DNA of 53,699 nucleotides from an uncultured Fluviicola sp. (lineage in GTDB: Bacteria; Bacteroidota; Bacteroidia; Flavobacteriales_D; Crocinitomicaceae), in the NCBI RefSeq assembly GCF_902168135.1, contig NZ_CABHOL010000037.1:1-53699 (forward strand). Reading direction: 5' to 3'. The notes beneath the pieces were generated by a model that was not told where the DNA came from, searched no databases, and worked only from the letters and a program-made list of their open reading frames with translations. Positions 32,570 to 40,891 of the stretch are shown here, one piece after another. Numbering within the stretch: the first letter of the stretch is position 1; each line of letters starts with the position of its first letter. The position numbers and the translations under genes are program-made.

Positions 32570-32995
32570 TTAATTAATAATCTCCGCATTCGGATCTGCG
32601 TTGATTTTCGCGATCCGGTCGCGCCATTGCTGCAGTTCTTCAGGAGAAAGGCGAACCCAGTCTGTCAACTCTCCGACAATTTTCAACGGATGCTGACTGC
32701 GGTAAGAACGCGTTGGATTCCCCGGGAACTTTTTGTCCGTTACATTCGGGTCGTTCTCAAAATTACCGGTTGGCTCCACGATGTAAACACGACCATCTCC
32801 CTCGCCCGGTGCAATTTCAGCTGCAAGTCCTGCTCCGTTTGGCAATGCGGTGAAGTAAATGTGATTCATGATGATTTCCGGTTTGTAATTCGAAGGAAAA
32901 CCGGCTGTCAATAAATCCCCCACTTTTAAATCTGCTTTTGTCCCGTGATAGAACGGACCGTGGTCAAGAACGTCTTTTTGGTTTTCGGATTTCAT
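32570..32995 (-). CDS. arr: NAD(+)-rifampin ADP-ribosyltransferase
   Basis: 141 residues from ATG 32995; an in-frame GTG at 33028 would add 11. The protein is very like Arr of mycobacteria and of integron cassettes: FYHGTKADLKVGDLL, IYFTALPNGAGLAAEIAPGE and RVYIVEPTGNFENDPNVTDK. The H-Y-D triad is H17, Y47 and D82. Arr attaches ADP-ribose to the C23 hydroxyl of rifampicin and inactivates it. The copy here sits between chromosomal-looking genes and has no attC-like repeats beside it. Natural function and actual resistance are not shown. Confidence 0.9.
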   Translation of the reverse strand: MKSENQKDVLDHGPFYHGTKADLKVGDLLTAGFPSNYKPEIIMNHIYFTALPNGAGLAAEIAPGEGDGRVYIVEPTGNFENDPNVTDKKFPGNPTRSYRSQHPLKIVGELTDWVRLSPEELQQWRDRIAKINADPNAEIIN

Positions 32996-33153
32996 GTTTT
33001 TGTATTGAGAATGAGGATTAACAGGCACAAAATTAAGCGTTCAGGGGCTTTTTTCTGCTATTGCATTTCTCAATTGTTTTCCCGATCTTGCTGCAAAGTT
33101 TAAGACTTCACTCCCGGAAAATCTTTTTTATCCTTTCTGTCCGATCATGTAAC

Positions 33154-33699
33154 TCAGAAATTGGTTAGACTTTCGGTCGGTTGTACAACCTTCGTTTCTC
33201 TTTCTGTGTTCTCTCCTTCCGGTGTTTGTTCAGATACCATGAGCTGAATCAGGACCTTCAATACTTCCGGATCAACTACATAATCGCTAAAATAAATGTG
33301 GTTGCCTTTCAGTCGGTGAACAATGGAATTTCCCCCTAATCCAAAACCTTTTTTGATCATTATGTACTGATTGATTCCCATTCTTTCAGACCAATTTGTG
33401 ATGGACTTTATATCTTCTATTTTTAATCCCTGAGCTTTACTGAAAGGTTTCGAGTAATCATAGAATTGTCCGTTTTCATAGACAAATCCATATTCGAGTT
33501 TTCGTATGGAAATATAGAAAACCAAATTTATAAAGGAAGCCACAGCCATTAGCCCTAAAATTGCCCCCCAGAAAACAGGTGCAAAAGACAGTTCATTCAT
33601 GACCAGGATTAAAACGGATCCCGCTGCGAATGCCAGGCCAGAGAGTAAAAGGAAGATAATTCTTTTAGTGTACCTTTTTTTATCGATTAGAATTTTCAT
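33154..33699 (-). CDS. Membrane protein with PH-like domain, STM3941-type
   Basis: 181 residues: two membrane segments (LLLSGLAFAAGSVLILVM and FWGAILGLMAVASFINLVFY) followed by a cytosolic part with KIEDIKSITNWSERMGINQY, whose layout resembles membrane-anchored PH-like domains. The function is unknown. ATG 33699. Confidence 0.5.
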   Translation of the reverse strand: MKILIDKKRYTKRIIFLLLSGLAFAAGSVLILVMNELSFAPVFWGAILGLMAVASFINLVFYISIRKLEYGFVYENGQFYDYSKPFSKAQGLKIEDIKSITNWSERMGINQYIMIKKGFGLGGNSIVHRLKGNHIYFSDYVVDPEVLKVLIQLMVSEQTPEGENTERETKVVQPTESLTNF

Positions 33700-33723
33700 A
33701 GTATTCGGTTGATTTAAATTGAT

Positions 33724-34125
33724 TTACATTCCGGGCCAATATAAGAAATTAAATTTATGCCCGTCCGGATCCGAGAATGCAAATGTATATCCCTGCTGGA
33801 ATTTTTGGGGCGGTGAGGAAATCGTTCCACCGGCCTGTTTTACTTTTTCCGCCCATTGGTCCACTTCTTCTTCACTGTCGGCCGACAAAGAAAAAATCAA
33901 TTCGTTTGCGGATTTCGGAATCGAAAGTCCCCCGTTCATAGGATCTGACAACCTTTTTTCCGTAAAGAAATTGATGATAAAACGGCTGGTATCTCCGAAA
34001 ACAAAGCTCACGAATTCCCCGTCTTCCATATTGTCATTGCGTTTAAAACCAAGCGCTGTGTAAAAAGCAGCTGTTCTCTCCAAATCACCGGAGACATAAT
34101 TCCCCCAAATCAATCGCACGTTCAT
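33724..34125 (-). CDS. VOC-family (glyoxalase-like) protein
   Basis: 133 residues from ATG 34125 (MNVRLIWGNYVSGDLERTAA); the frame extends upstream, but that part is not convincing as protein. The beta-alpha-beta-beta-beta units are seen as AAFYTALGFKRND, GEFVSFVFGDTSRFIINFFT and FAFSDPDGHKFNFLYWPGM. The family includes glyoxalases, fosfomycin and bleomycin resistance proteins and dioxygenases. Likely metal-binding. Acts in the cytoplasm. Confidence 0.75.
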   Translation of the reverse strand: MNVRLIWGNYVSGDLERTAAFYTALGFKRNDNMEDGEFVSFVFGDTSRFIINFFTEKRLSDPMNGGLSIPKSANELIFSLSADSEEEVDQWAEKVKQAGGTISSPPQKFQQGYTFAFSDPDGHKFNFLYWPGM

Positions 34126-34162
34126 ACTTTTTGTTTTTAGACCATTAAGATAGTGATTTCCA

Positions 34163-34612
34163 TTAAAGTACTTTTTCGAAGCACACACTATCCGCCACAT
34201 TTTCGTACTGCCCGTAGTTCGGAATAACTTTGTAGCCGCATTTTTTGTACAAGCCGACCGCTTCCTGCATATCATTCCCCGTTTCAAGCACGCTTTTTTT
34301 ATATCCCAATTCTTTTGCCCATCTCTCCAGTTCTTTCAAAACTATTGAGGCTATTCCTTTCCCGCGTTGTTCTGCCGGAACGAACATGCGTTTTATTTCC
34401 ATCGAATCCGGAGCATATTCTTTCATGGCTCCACAGCCAACGACCAAATTATTTTCATACGAAAGTATCACGTGCTTAATCTGATCGACTTTATTGAACT
34501 GTACAAAGAAATCATTTGCGTCGCCATTCCTTAAGGCCAGGTATTTATCCAGTTCCGAAACCAGGGAGCGGAAATCGGGGTTTTCTGAAGTAGTTCTTAG
34601 TATTCTCATCAT
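34163..34612 (-). CDS. GNAT-family N-acetyltransferase
   Basis: 149 residues; ATG at 34612 or 34609. Motif A is KRMFVPAEQRGKGIASIVLK (R/Q-x-x-G-K-G-I-A). LETGNDMQEAVGLYKKCGYK gives the last elements. The PRK-like form resembles general GNATs that modify amino acids or small molecules; the substrate is unknown. It is separated from the VOC gene by 37 bp and from the CYTH gene by 5 bp. Confidence 0.8.
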   Translation of the reverse strand: MMRILRTTSENPDFRSLVSELDKYLALRNGDANDFFVQFNKVDQIKHVILSYENNLVVGCGAMKEYAPDSMEIKRMFVPAEQRGKGIASIVLKELERWAKELGYKKSVLETGNDMQEAVGLYKKCGYKVIPNYGQYENVADSVCFEKVL

Positions 34613-34617
34613 TCGTA

Positions 34618-35142
34618 TTACAAATTCTGTTGTTCCACCAATAGATCGCTGTACGATTTGTCCATGATGGTATCCGGGGTCAATTCGAAAAAATCAAAAT
34701 AGGTATCGCATTGGACCTTTAACTGTTCCGTTGTGAATGCATCTTCCGCATCAATAGCTTCCACTTCCATGAATGTTCCCAAATTCTCTACCCGGTCAAA
34801 ATGGAATTTTACGTTGCCAATGAAATATATTTTCCGCTTTTTATTGACCACTACCTTTACTCCCAACTGTTTGGTCAGGATTTCTTTCAAAGCGACATTC
34901 GGAGTATGCTGGTAAAGAATGATTTGTGATTCTTTTGAACCTGCAATGTTTTCCCTGTCGTAATTGATCAATGCATTTTCAATCGTTCCTTCACGCAATT
35001 TCAAACGGCCGGTTTCTACCTTGAAATACGTGTCAATTTGATGATCTAATCCCTGGAAAACCGGATTTAAGGTTAATAACTTATTCTCAACCGCTTCCAG
35101 GTTGTCTACTTTTGCTTTGAATTCAAAATTCTTAATATTCAT
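34618..35142 (-). CDS. CYTH-domain protein (class IV adenylate cyclase / ThTPase-like)
   Basis: 174 residues from ATG 35142 (MNIKNFEFKAKVDNLEA); the TTG at 35193 is unlikely. The CYTH signature EXEXK is seen as EFKAK, with a tunnel-lining set of charged strands: IDTYFKVETGRLKLREGTIE, KVVVNKKRKIYFIGNVKF and GTFMEVEAIDAED. The family binds triphosphates and includes class IV cyclases and thiamine-triphosphatases. Which reaction occurs here is unclear. It is 5 bp from the GNAT start downstream. Confidence 0.75.
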   Translation of the reverse strand: MNIKNFEFKAKVDNLEAVENKLLTLNPVFQGLDHQIDTYFKVETGRLKLREGTIENALINYDRENIAGSKESQIILYQHTPNVALKEILTKQLGVKVVVNKKRKIYFIGNVKFHFDRVENLGTFMEVEAIDAEDAFTTEQLKVQCDTYFDFFELTPDTIMDKSYSDLLVEQQNL

Positions 35143-35182
35143 TTTCTGACTACTTAATTGCAAGATGGATTTTTTAATTGTT

Positions 35183-35608
35183 TTAATCTTCAAACCTCAC
35201 GTTCCCAGAGTTAAATTTTGTGACCTGATGCGTAAACGGGTTCGGGCTTCCGATGGTCCACTTCCCACTTTCGAAGATGAAAGAGATGAATTTTCCCACA
35301 CCGTTCTCAACGATCCCGAGACTATCCCCATCGTTCGGTTCGTATGCAAAATCAAAACAGTTCCTGGTGTTTAGTTCCTTCAGAATACTTTCAGCAGTGA
35401 GTTCACCGTTGAATGCGTGATCGGGTTCGATCAGCAGTCCATCCATGGTTTGTTCAGACACCCCGGTAATTTTGTGCAGCGACCAGCGGTAGCTTTGTAC
35501 TTCCTGAACGGCTTTATCTTTTCGGGCTCTCCGGGAATTTTTGTTATGAACTGCGGAAGGCTTTGGTTCGCAGGTACAAAAAGTGATAGTTGCAGCATTT
35601 TGACACAT
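35183..35608 (-). CDS. Protein of unknown function
   Basis: 141 residues. The N-terminus has three cysteines (CQNAATITFCTCEP) and could be a metal site. The rest is beta-rich (FAYEPNDGDSLGIVENGVGK, FISFIFESGKWTIGSPNPF). No family is recognised. ATG 35608. The 255-bp gap behind it holds only the terminator of the next gene. Confidence 0.45.
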   Translation of the reverse strand: MCQNAATITFCTCEPKPSAVHNKNSRRARKDKAVQEVQSYRWSLHKITGVSEQTMDGLLIEPDHAFNGELTAESILKELNTRNCFDFAYEPNDGDSLGIVENGVGKFISFIFESGKWTIGSPNPFTHQVTKFNSGNVRFED

Positions 35609-35815
35609 TGGAGGTTTATGGGTTTTTCGTTATCGAAATTAAGCGCAAAAGAACAGATGTTCATTGATGCTCTATTAATTTATGAAGGGTTCGTGCGAAT
35701 GTACGACACTTTGTAACAAGGTTCTTCGTTATTTCCAAAAATCCTTCATCTTTATCTTTTCTCTGGTTAGTTTCGTCACAAAAAAGAATTGAACAAGCAT
35801 TAAAAAAATAAAAAA

Positions 35816-35841
35816 ACCAATCCCTTTTTACAGGAATCGGT
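35816..35841 (-). terminator. Intrinsic terminator after the 61-codon ORF
   Basis: Read on the minus strand, ACCGATTCC at 35841-35833 pairs (with wobble) with GGGATTGGT at 35824-35816, then a long T-tract follows (T7 and A/T-rich). It lies 23 bp after the stop at 35864. The wider gap 35609-35863 has no other gene. Confidence 0.6.
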
Positions 35842-35863
35842 CTTTCACACCAAACTATGAAAC

Positions 35864-36049
35864 TTACAACTTCACAAATCGGCCGGTGTGGATGCCTGAT
35901 TCATTCCGGATTTGAAACGTAAACATGCCTTTATTCAGAAGACTGATATCCAGTGAATTTGCACCCTCAATATGGATGTCAGGTACTACCTTTCCGGCGA
36001 TAATGCAAAACCCACTGCGAGGAGAGCTGATTTTTTCATAGTTTTTCAT
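35864..36049 (-). CDS. Short ORF resembling a free-standing T9SS C-terminal domain
   Basis: 61 residues. The second half, NSLDISLLNKGMFTFQIRNE and GIHTGRFVKL, has the pattern of type IX secretion C-terminal sorting domains (a strand, NxLDxSxLxxGxFxxxI, a strand ending in K-hydrophobic). Such domains normally end large secreted proteins; here there is no signal peptide and no upstream protein. Either it is a remnant of a degraded secreted gene or a small protein with an independent role. A good terminator follows, which supports expression. ATG 36049. Confidence 0.45.
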   Translation of the reverse strand: MKNYEKISSPRSGFCIIAGKVVPDIHIEGANSLDISLLNKGMFTFQIRNESGIHTGRFVKL

Positions 36050-36125
36050 TTTAATAAGCTATGAAACAAAGCTACCCTAACTCCATGGGTTTCCTGTTAT
36101 GAAAAAAGTGTGAATGCTTTTGAAT

Positions 36126-36950
36126 TTAAGGCAGCAGGCTCTTTTTTAATTGTTCCTGCAGTTCCGAAGGTGTAAATGTGGTTGCTGACTTCACAAATGA
36201 GCTGAAATTGGCTGTACTGTCGAAGTTTAGGTCAAAGGCAATTTCCTTTAGGGTTAAATCTCCGGAAACCATCAGGCGCTTGATCTCCAAAATCAGGGCT
36301 TCGTGGATCAGTCTGAGAGGAGTTGTCCCGAATGTTTCTTTGCAAAGGGCTGTCAGCCTGTCGGTGCTCACTCCCATCAATTCCGCGTAATCGGCAACTT
36401 TCCGTTTTTCCTTAATTCCCTGCCCCAGCAGCTGCAAAAATTTCCCTCCAAAACTCCCGGAATCATTGTTGGAATGGTACTGGTGCTGCTCAATAAGCGT
36501 AATCAGGACAATCTGGAGATAACTGTAAGATTTATGGATTGAAAGCGGTGATAATTGTGGCTCGTTATTGAGAGAAAGAATACTTTCGGTAATCTCATAC
36601 AAATGATTAAAAGTATTGGTATCTAACTGCAGCCCGGCCTGCGGGAAATACAGGTAATGATATTTTACGGGGAAAATAAAGTCGAAAATATCTTTTTTGA
36701 ACTGCAGGATGAGTCCTTCTGCTTCCTCACGTTTCAGGTGATGAATCTGACCGGGATAAACCGTATAAACACAATTTTCATTTAAACCGGTTTTGCTAAA
36801 ATCGATCAATTGTTCTCCTTTCCCTTCCCTTACCAAAATGATCTCAAAATAATCATGCCGGTGTGGAATGCTGAAATCGTAGGGATTCGGGTAGTTCAAA
36901 GGTTCTACTACCAGGAAATTGTTCGGGTGCGGAAGGCTTACAATATTCAT
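36126..36950 (-). CDS. AraC-family regulator with cupin-type sensor
   Basis: 274 residues from ATG 36950 (MNIVSLPHPNNFLVVEPL); a GTG at 37004 adds 18 and would start inside the operator. N-terminal cupin (HRHDYFEIILVREGKGEQLI, VYTVYPGQIHHLKREEAEGL), C-terminal double HTH (AELMGVSTDRLTALCKETFG, IAFDLNFDSTANFSSFVKSA). It probably senses a small ligand and controls its own gene through the palindrome upstream. Confidence 0.85.
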   Translation of the reverse strand: MNIVSLPHPNNFLVVEPLNYPNPYDFSIPHRHDYFEIILVREGKGEQLIDFSKTGLNENCVYTVYPGQIHHLKREEAEGLILQFKKDIFDFIFPVKYHYLYFPQAGLQLDTNTFNHLYEITESILSLNNEPQLSPLSIHKSYSYLQIVLITLIEQHQYHSNNDSGSFGGKFLQLLGQGIKEKRKVADYAELMGVSTDRLTALCKETFGTTPLRLIHEALILEIKRLMVSGDLTLKEIAFDLNFDSTANFSSFVKSATTFTPSELQEQLKKSLLP

Positions 36951-36972
36951 ACAATTCAACAGTCGGTTTGAA

Positions 36973-36997
36973 CAAATATATTGAATGCAACATTCAA
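36973..36997 (-). promoter_or_regulatory. Promoter and palindromic operator of the AraC gene at 36126
   Basis: A -7 box TATATTTG (36973-36980, minus strand) follows directly on a perfect palindrome TTGAATG-CAA-CATTCAA (36981-36997). Further ATTCAA half-sites lie upstream at about 37005-37010. The operator overlaps the spacer of the promoter, suggesting autoregulation. Confidence 0.6.
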
Positions 36998-37047
36998 AAT
37001 GCACAATTCAAAAGAGTTTAATCAAAATGATGTGTCGTTTTTGAATT

Positions 37048-37731
37048 TTATTCACTTAAAGTCAAAAGGTACTTGTCGATGTAGGCATGTTTTTCTTTCG
37101 ATTTGTATTGCTGGATAAATCTGGGATGCTCCAGTATTTCTATTCGGTCGAACAAATGTGCTTTTTGATTCAGTTTTTGAATGAAAACGGCATTTTTCTT
37201 ACCCAGCACGAATACTTTTGAGGTATCCAATCCCAGGCTAATGTGTTTTTCCAACGACTCGATCATAAAATCCTGTACTGCTTCAAACAGGGCCGGATCA
37301 TCGTAATAATTAGCATTCAGCCACTGCCCGGTCTTCGATTGTCTAACAATTGCAAGCGGAAAGGGTGAATTGATATAGAACTGACTGTAGAATGGTTCCG
37401 GTCCGCCGTAGGCCGCAATCATGTCGTAGATGAAAACGGAGGAAATCTCGTGTGTATGTGCCGAATGCATCGTTATACCGCAAACCGATTCCAGGTGTTT
37501 GGTGTCAGTAAACGGGACTCCGGTCACTCCTGCCCCATGCCGGCTCGGATTAATCCCGACAATGAATTTTCGAGTTATTTCGTCATTGTAATACTTCCGG
37601 TAAAACTGCTGCATGACATCAAGCGTCTCCGGGTTGTCCAGGTATGGATTCATCGCTCGGAAACCCTCGGGTAATTTTCCGGGATAGTGCAATTGGCGGT
37701 TAAAGGCGATGACCTTATCAGCAAAACTCAT
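37048..37731 (-). CDS. SMUG2-type uracil-DNA glycosylase family protein
   Basis: 227 residues. The catalytic-loop motif FIVGINPSRHGAGVTGVPFT (G-INPS with N and H) matches SMUG2 (DUF4918). SVFIYDMIAAYGGPEPF and KVFVLGKKNAVFIQKLNQ, then ILEHPRFIQQYKSK (HP motif), complete the fold. The enzyme removes uracil or modified pyrimidines from DNA. It is cytosolic and stands 7 bp from the start of the gene at 37739 (its stop is at 37048, its start beside the neighbour's stop). Confidence 0.8.
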   Translation of the reverse strand: MSFADKVIAFNRQLHYPGKLPEGFRAMNPYLDNPETLDVMQQFYRKYYNDEITRKFIVGINPSRHGAGVTGVPFTDTKHLESVCGITMHSAHTHEISSVFIYDMIAAYGGPEPFYSQFYINSPFPLAIVRQSKTGQWLNANYYDDPALFEAVQDFMIESLEKHISLGLDTSKVFVLGKKNAVFIQKLNQKAHLFDRIEILEHPRFIQQYKSKEKHAYIDKYLLTLSE

Positions 37732-37738
37732 CCTTTCA

Positions 37739-38131
37739 TTATGCTATTACTAATTCAAGATAGGTTTCTCCTTCCTCCACCACTTCTTTGTTATAAACGC
37801 GTTTACCTCGAATCTGAACTAATTCCTGCATGTTGTCCAGCCAACTTTGTGTGCATAATTCCAGTTTCATAATTGGATTACCAGGTTCATCCTGGATAAA
37901 TTCAGAAACATGAGCCAAAAATTTATCCAGCAAATCTTCAAGCGGATACTGCCTGTCTTCCATTTCACCCAGTTCTTCTTCCAGGGTAAAAGAAAATGCA
38001 GTTACATAATCCCCTTTTTCCACCAGGCCATCATTATCTGCGTGAAGTGCTTTGTAGATTCCTTCTGAAACCTTTTCAAACCTGGAAGTATCCCTATATT
38101 TTTCAAGTTCTATCAGCTCAATGTTTTTCAT
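37739..38131 (-). CDS. Protein of unknown function
   Basis: 130 residues, acidic (pI low by composition), no signal peptide; helical by pattern with SFTLEEELGEMEDRQYPLED and LDKFLAHVSEFIQDEPGNP. It is co-transcribed with the SMUG2-type gene (7 bp). No family is recognised; a partner or regulator of the DNA-repair protein is possible but not shown. Confidence 0.5.
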   Translation of the reverse strand: MKNIELIELEKYRDTSRFEKVSEGIYKALHADNDGLVEKGDYVTAFSFTLEEELGEMEDRQYPLEDLLDKFLAHVSEFIQDEPGNPIMKLELCTQSWLDNMQELVQIRGKRVYNKEVVEEGETYLELVIA

Positions 38132-38232
38132 TGTTCTCTTTTTTAGTCTTCTAAAACTAACGAATTTTCACGACCGTCTAAGTATTGAGTTTTTTGAATA
38201 AACAAATGTCTGTTTTTACTTGTGGTATAACC

Positions 38233-39108
38233 CTAAGAAGATTTCCCATAAGTGTTTTCGAATTTAAAATTCTCTTTGTTCTCCTGTTCAATCAGGATCT
38301 CATTCAAAAACGGCTCCGTGATTTCCTCAATCTCATCTTCAGAAATATCCAACACATGTGGATCATGGACCAATTGCAGCCAGGGCTTTGCCGCCTTAAA
38401 ATCATAACTGCCGAAAACGATCACAGGAGTTCCTTTTACCTGCACGGTTGTTCTATCTGCCAAGACCCATTGATCGGCCCAATGATACAGGTATTTTGCA
38501 TCTTCTTTTACAAGACGCAAACAAGAATGGGAAGCAGGATAACCCGGCATCGCATATTCATGCCAGCCTATACCTTCCTTATTCAAAATGTTAAAGTTCC
38601 ACTTTAACTCCCATTCGTCGTTGACTGTGCTGATGGTCTTTTTTGCTTTCCAGTTCGTAAAAAACAAGCCTGTAGGAGTTTGAGCATTTTCCCTGCCCAT
38701 ATTTGTGGGACCAGTGTGTACCAATTTGCCGCATTCGTATGCAGCAAAAGCCTGGGTTGGATATGAGAAATATACTATTTTTTCGATGTCCTTCAAATAA
38801 GGTACTTCCACCGGAAACGGAAAGTAACAGGACTTGTCGCCGCTGCGGTCAACAGGAACAATAACGGTGTCCATTCGCTTGAAACTGGCTTTGTCGGTCC
38901 TGTTTATAGCGAAAACCAGTTCTTTTTCAGAATCGGTGAGCGTAGAATCCAGCAGCCACTCTTTGGCGTTTTTCAGCTCATACACGAGCGATTTGGGCTG
39001 TTTCCTTTTCGGAAGCATGTTCTTTTCATCTACCGGCGTTTCTTTATTGGGCTGGCATGCAACCAGGAAAACAAGCAGCAGCTTAAAAACAAAGACAGAC
39101 CTTTTCAT
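38233..39108 (-). CDS. L,D-transpeptidase (YkuD) lipoprotein
   Basis: 291 residues. Lipobox LVAC with C18, so the enzyme is anchored in the periplasm. The catalytic motif appears as HEYAMPGYPASHSCLRL: H at the start and SHSCLRL with the reactive cysteine, a variant of the usual HGxxN form. YkuD enzymes crosslink peptidoglycan between meso-DAP residues or attach lipoproteins to it, with carbapenem-sensitive cysteine chemistry. ATG 39108; no coupled neighbour. Confidence 0.8.
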   Translation of the reverse strand: MKRSVFVFKLLLVFLVACQPNKETPVDEKNMLPKRKQPKSLVYELKNAKEWLLDSTLTDSEKELVFAINRTDKASFKRMDTVIVPVDRSGDKSCYFPFPVEVPYLKDIEKIVYFSYPTQAFAAYECGKLVHTGPTNMGRENAQTPTGLFFTNWKAKKTISTVNDEWELKWNFNILNKEGIGWHEYAMPGYPASHSCLRLVKEDAKYLYHWADQWVLADRTTVQVKGTPVIVFGSYDFKAAKPWLQLVHDPHVLDISEDEIEEITEPFLNEILIEQENKENFKFENTYGKSS

Positions 39109-39200
39109 AGACGATGTATTAATCTCAATGAATATCCATTAATCTGTCTAAAAATGGATTACATAATTATTGGATTGCCGGGAAATTGCGTTAAAAATGA

Positions 39201-39749
39201 TTAATTCGCACCTCTATTTTTCTCAAAATCTACCCGGTCCATTTTATACCAATTGCATGGAATATCTTCGTAGTAAAAGGTTTCAACAAACTTCATCCCG
39301 ATCTTTTTAAGAATGTGGTTCGATTCGGCATTTTCACAAGCTGCAGCAGCATATAATTCGGTTAATTTTAGTTCGTCAAAAGCATATTCCAGGCAAATCA
39401 GTGCGGCTTCGGTGGCAATTCCCTGCCCCCAATATCTCCTGATCAAGCGGTAACCCAGATCGTAATAATTTTGGTGGTTATTGGTTAATTCCGTAATGTA
39501 TTTCAAACCAGCCCACCCTACGAATTCATTTGTCTTTTTATCTATTACTGCCCAGCGGCCAATCCCATAGCTTTCATATTGCCGGCGCACAAATGTTATC
39601 ATCTCCGCGCTTTTCTTTTTGTCGGTTATCGGCTTGTTACCAAGGTACCGGTGAACTTCCGGATCTGAATCCAGCTCGAACATGCCTTCCAAATCATCCG
39701 GAAGCATTTCACGTAAGACTAATCGTTCGGTCTGTGCAAAAATTTTCAT
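39201..39749 (-). CDS. GNAT acetyltransferase, RimJ/RimL type
   Basis: 182 residues, ATG 39749. AQTERLVLREMLPDDLEGMF at the start, DLGYRLIRRYWGQGIATEAA for acetyl-CoA binding and ACENAESNHILKKIGMKFVE near the end. RimJ/RimL proteins acetylate protein N-termini or small compounds; substrate unknown. It is a lone gene between L,D-transpeptidase and a membrane protein. Confidence 0.8.
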   Translation of the reverse strand: MKIFAQTERLVLREMLPDDLEGMFELDSDPEVHRYLGNKPITDKKKSAEMITFVRRQYESYGIGRWAVIDKKTNEFVGWAGLKYITELTNNHQNYYDLGYRLIRRYWGQGIATEAALICLEYAFDELKLTELYAAAACENAESNHILKKIGMKFVETFYYEDIPCNWYKMDRVDFEKNRGAN

Positions 39750-39815
39750 GTGTTGGTTCTTCGTTTCCTGCTTTTTGCCGGGTAGTTTTTCATAGCTTGC
39801 GTAATTTCTCTTTGA

Positions 39816-40175
39816 TCACGGATGAATCGCTAATTTAATCAGCATAAATAAAGTAGCAACCAACATCAAAAAGCCAAATACAGCGACTGGAATCGTCAGT
39901 ATCGTTGTCAAAACAAATCCAATTGGGCTTATTTTGTTTTTGTTCCCGGACCAATACAAGAAGTATCCACAAATCAAAAATAACAGAACAGTCAGCAGAA
40001 CCGGCCACGTAAATACTGCGTAAGCCATTCCCAGCCCATTATCTTCCGAAGAAGATTCTACGAAAAAGTGAGTTCTCAGGAAAATAATCCCGAAAGAACT
40101 TGAAAAGAACAACAGGGTGAAAATGGTAATTCTAAAATAGATGCGGATAAATTTCAATCGCTTTTCGTTATCCAT
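39816..40175 (-). CDS. Small membrane protein of unknown function
   Basis: 119 residues with three to four predicted membrane segments (FRITIFTLLFFSSSFGIIFL, VFTWPVLLTVLLFLICGYF, GFVLTTILTIPVAVFGFLML). No motif is recognised. It begins 12 bp after the stop of the gene upstream (40188-40856), so it may be co-transcribed. ATG 40175. Confidence 0.5.
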   Translation of the reverse strand: MDNEKRLKFIRIYFRITIFTLLFFSSSFGIIFLRTHFFVESSSEDNGLGMAYAVFTWPVLLTVLLFLICGYFLYWSGNKNKISPIGFVLTTILTIPVAVFGFLMLVATLFMLIKLAIHP

Positions 40176-40187
40176 TGTCTGCCTTTT

Positions 40188-40856
40188 TTATTTAGAACCT
40201 GGTTCCACCGTTTCAATGGAATATCTAGCCGCAGGCTTATATTGAAAAGAAACAGACTCTTTGATTTTGGAGTAGTCAATATACGAACAGCGATCAACGG
40301 CTTTGAAGTCGATTAATTTTAGAAAAGGCTTCTCTTCCGGGTTTTCATCTGTCCGGATATTAATTTCTGCAATCAGGCCTTTGTATTCAAACGGTTGATC
40401 TGATCCGATCACATTTTTAAAATAGGATGCATTATCAATCCGGTGATCCAGCGCGATATATGCTTCGTATGTCTGGTTCCCAACCTTAGAGGTAAATTTC
40501 GTACAAGTCAGATCATTTATTTTTTTCTGATCCTCCGTCTTAATAACCAACTCGCTCCTTTTATTTTTTGGAGGTTTATTATATCTTGTTAAACTGTAAT
40601 TGATACTTCCCGGCTGTTGAAAACTGTTGACATCACGACTTTTAAAGTAAATCGTGTATAAGGAATCATCCAATACCAACAAATGACCCAATCTGTTTTT
40701 AATCAGGAACAGCTCCGGATTTTGTCCGGATAGATACCAGCTACTTTCTTTTCGGTCGATGATATAAGATACCTCGGTTTGAAACTCAACCAATTTCTCC
40801 TGGGAATAAGCCAATGTGATACAAAACAATGTCAAAAATAAGGTGCAATTTCTCAT
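40188..40856 (-). CDS. Exported GLPGLI-like protein
   Basis: 222 residues with a signal peptide (MRNCTLFLTLFCITLAYSQ). The pattern of the mature part - VEFQTEVSYIIDRKESSWYL, INDLTCTKFTSKVGNQTYEA and a C-terminal LKLIDFKAVDRCSYIDY - is like the GLPGLI group seen in many Bacteroidota, though the GLPGLI motif itself is not exact (KGLIAEI). Functions are unknown; such proteins are usually periplasmic. It is related in layout to the lipoprotein at 13728. ATG 40856. Confidence 0.5.
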   Translation of the reverse strand: MRNCTLFLTLFCITLAYSQEKLVEFQTEVSYIIDRKESSWYLSGQNPELFLIKNRLGHLLVLDDSLYTIYFKSRDVNSFQQPGSINYSLTRYNKPPKNKRSELVIKTEDQKKINDLTCTKFTSKVGNQTYEAYIALDHRIDNASYFKNVIGSDQPFEYKGLIAEINIRTDENPEEKPFLKLIDFKAVDRCSYIDYSKIKESVSFQYKPAARYSIETVEPGSK

Positions 40857-40891
40857 AAAATCAGACTTTTCAGTTTATCGACTATTGAGAG

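Noticed and set aside
33724-34287. A 54-residue N-terminal extension of the VOC protein.
   Set aside because: The extension overlaps the GNAT gene at 34163-34612 and has no family resemblance, while ATG 34125 starts the VOC domain exactly.
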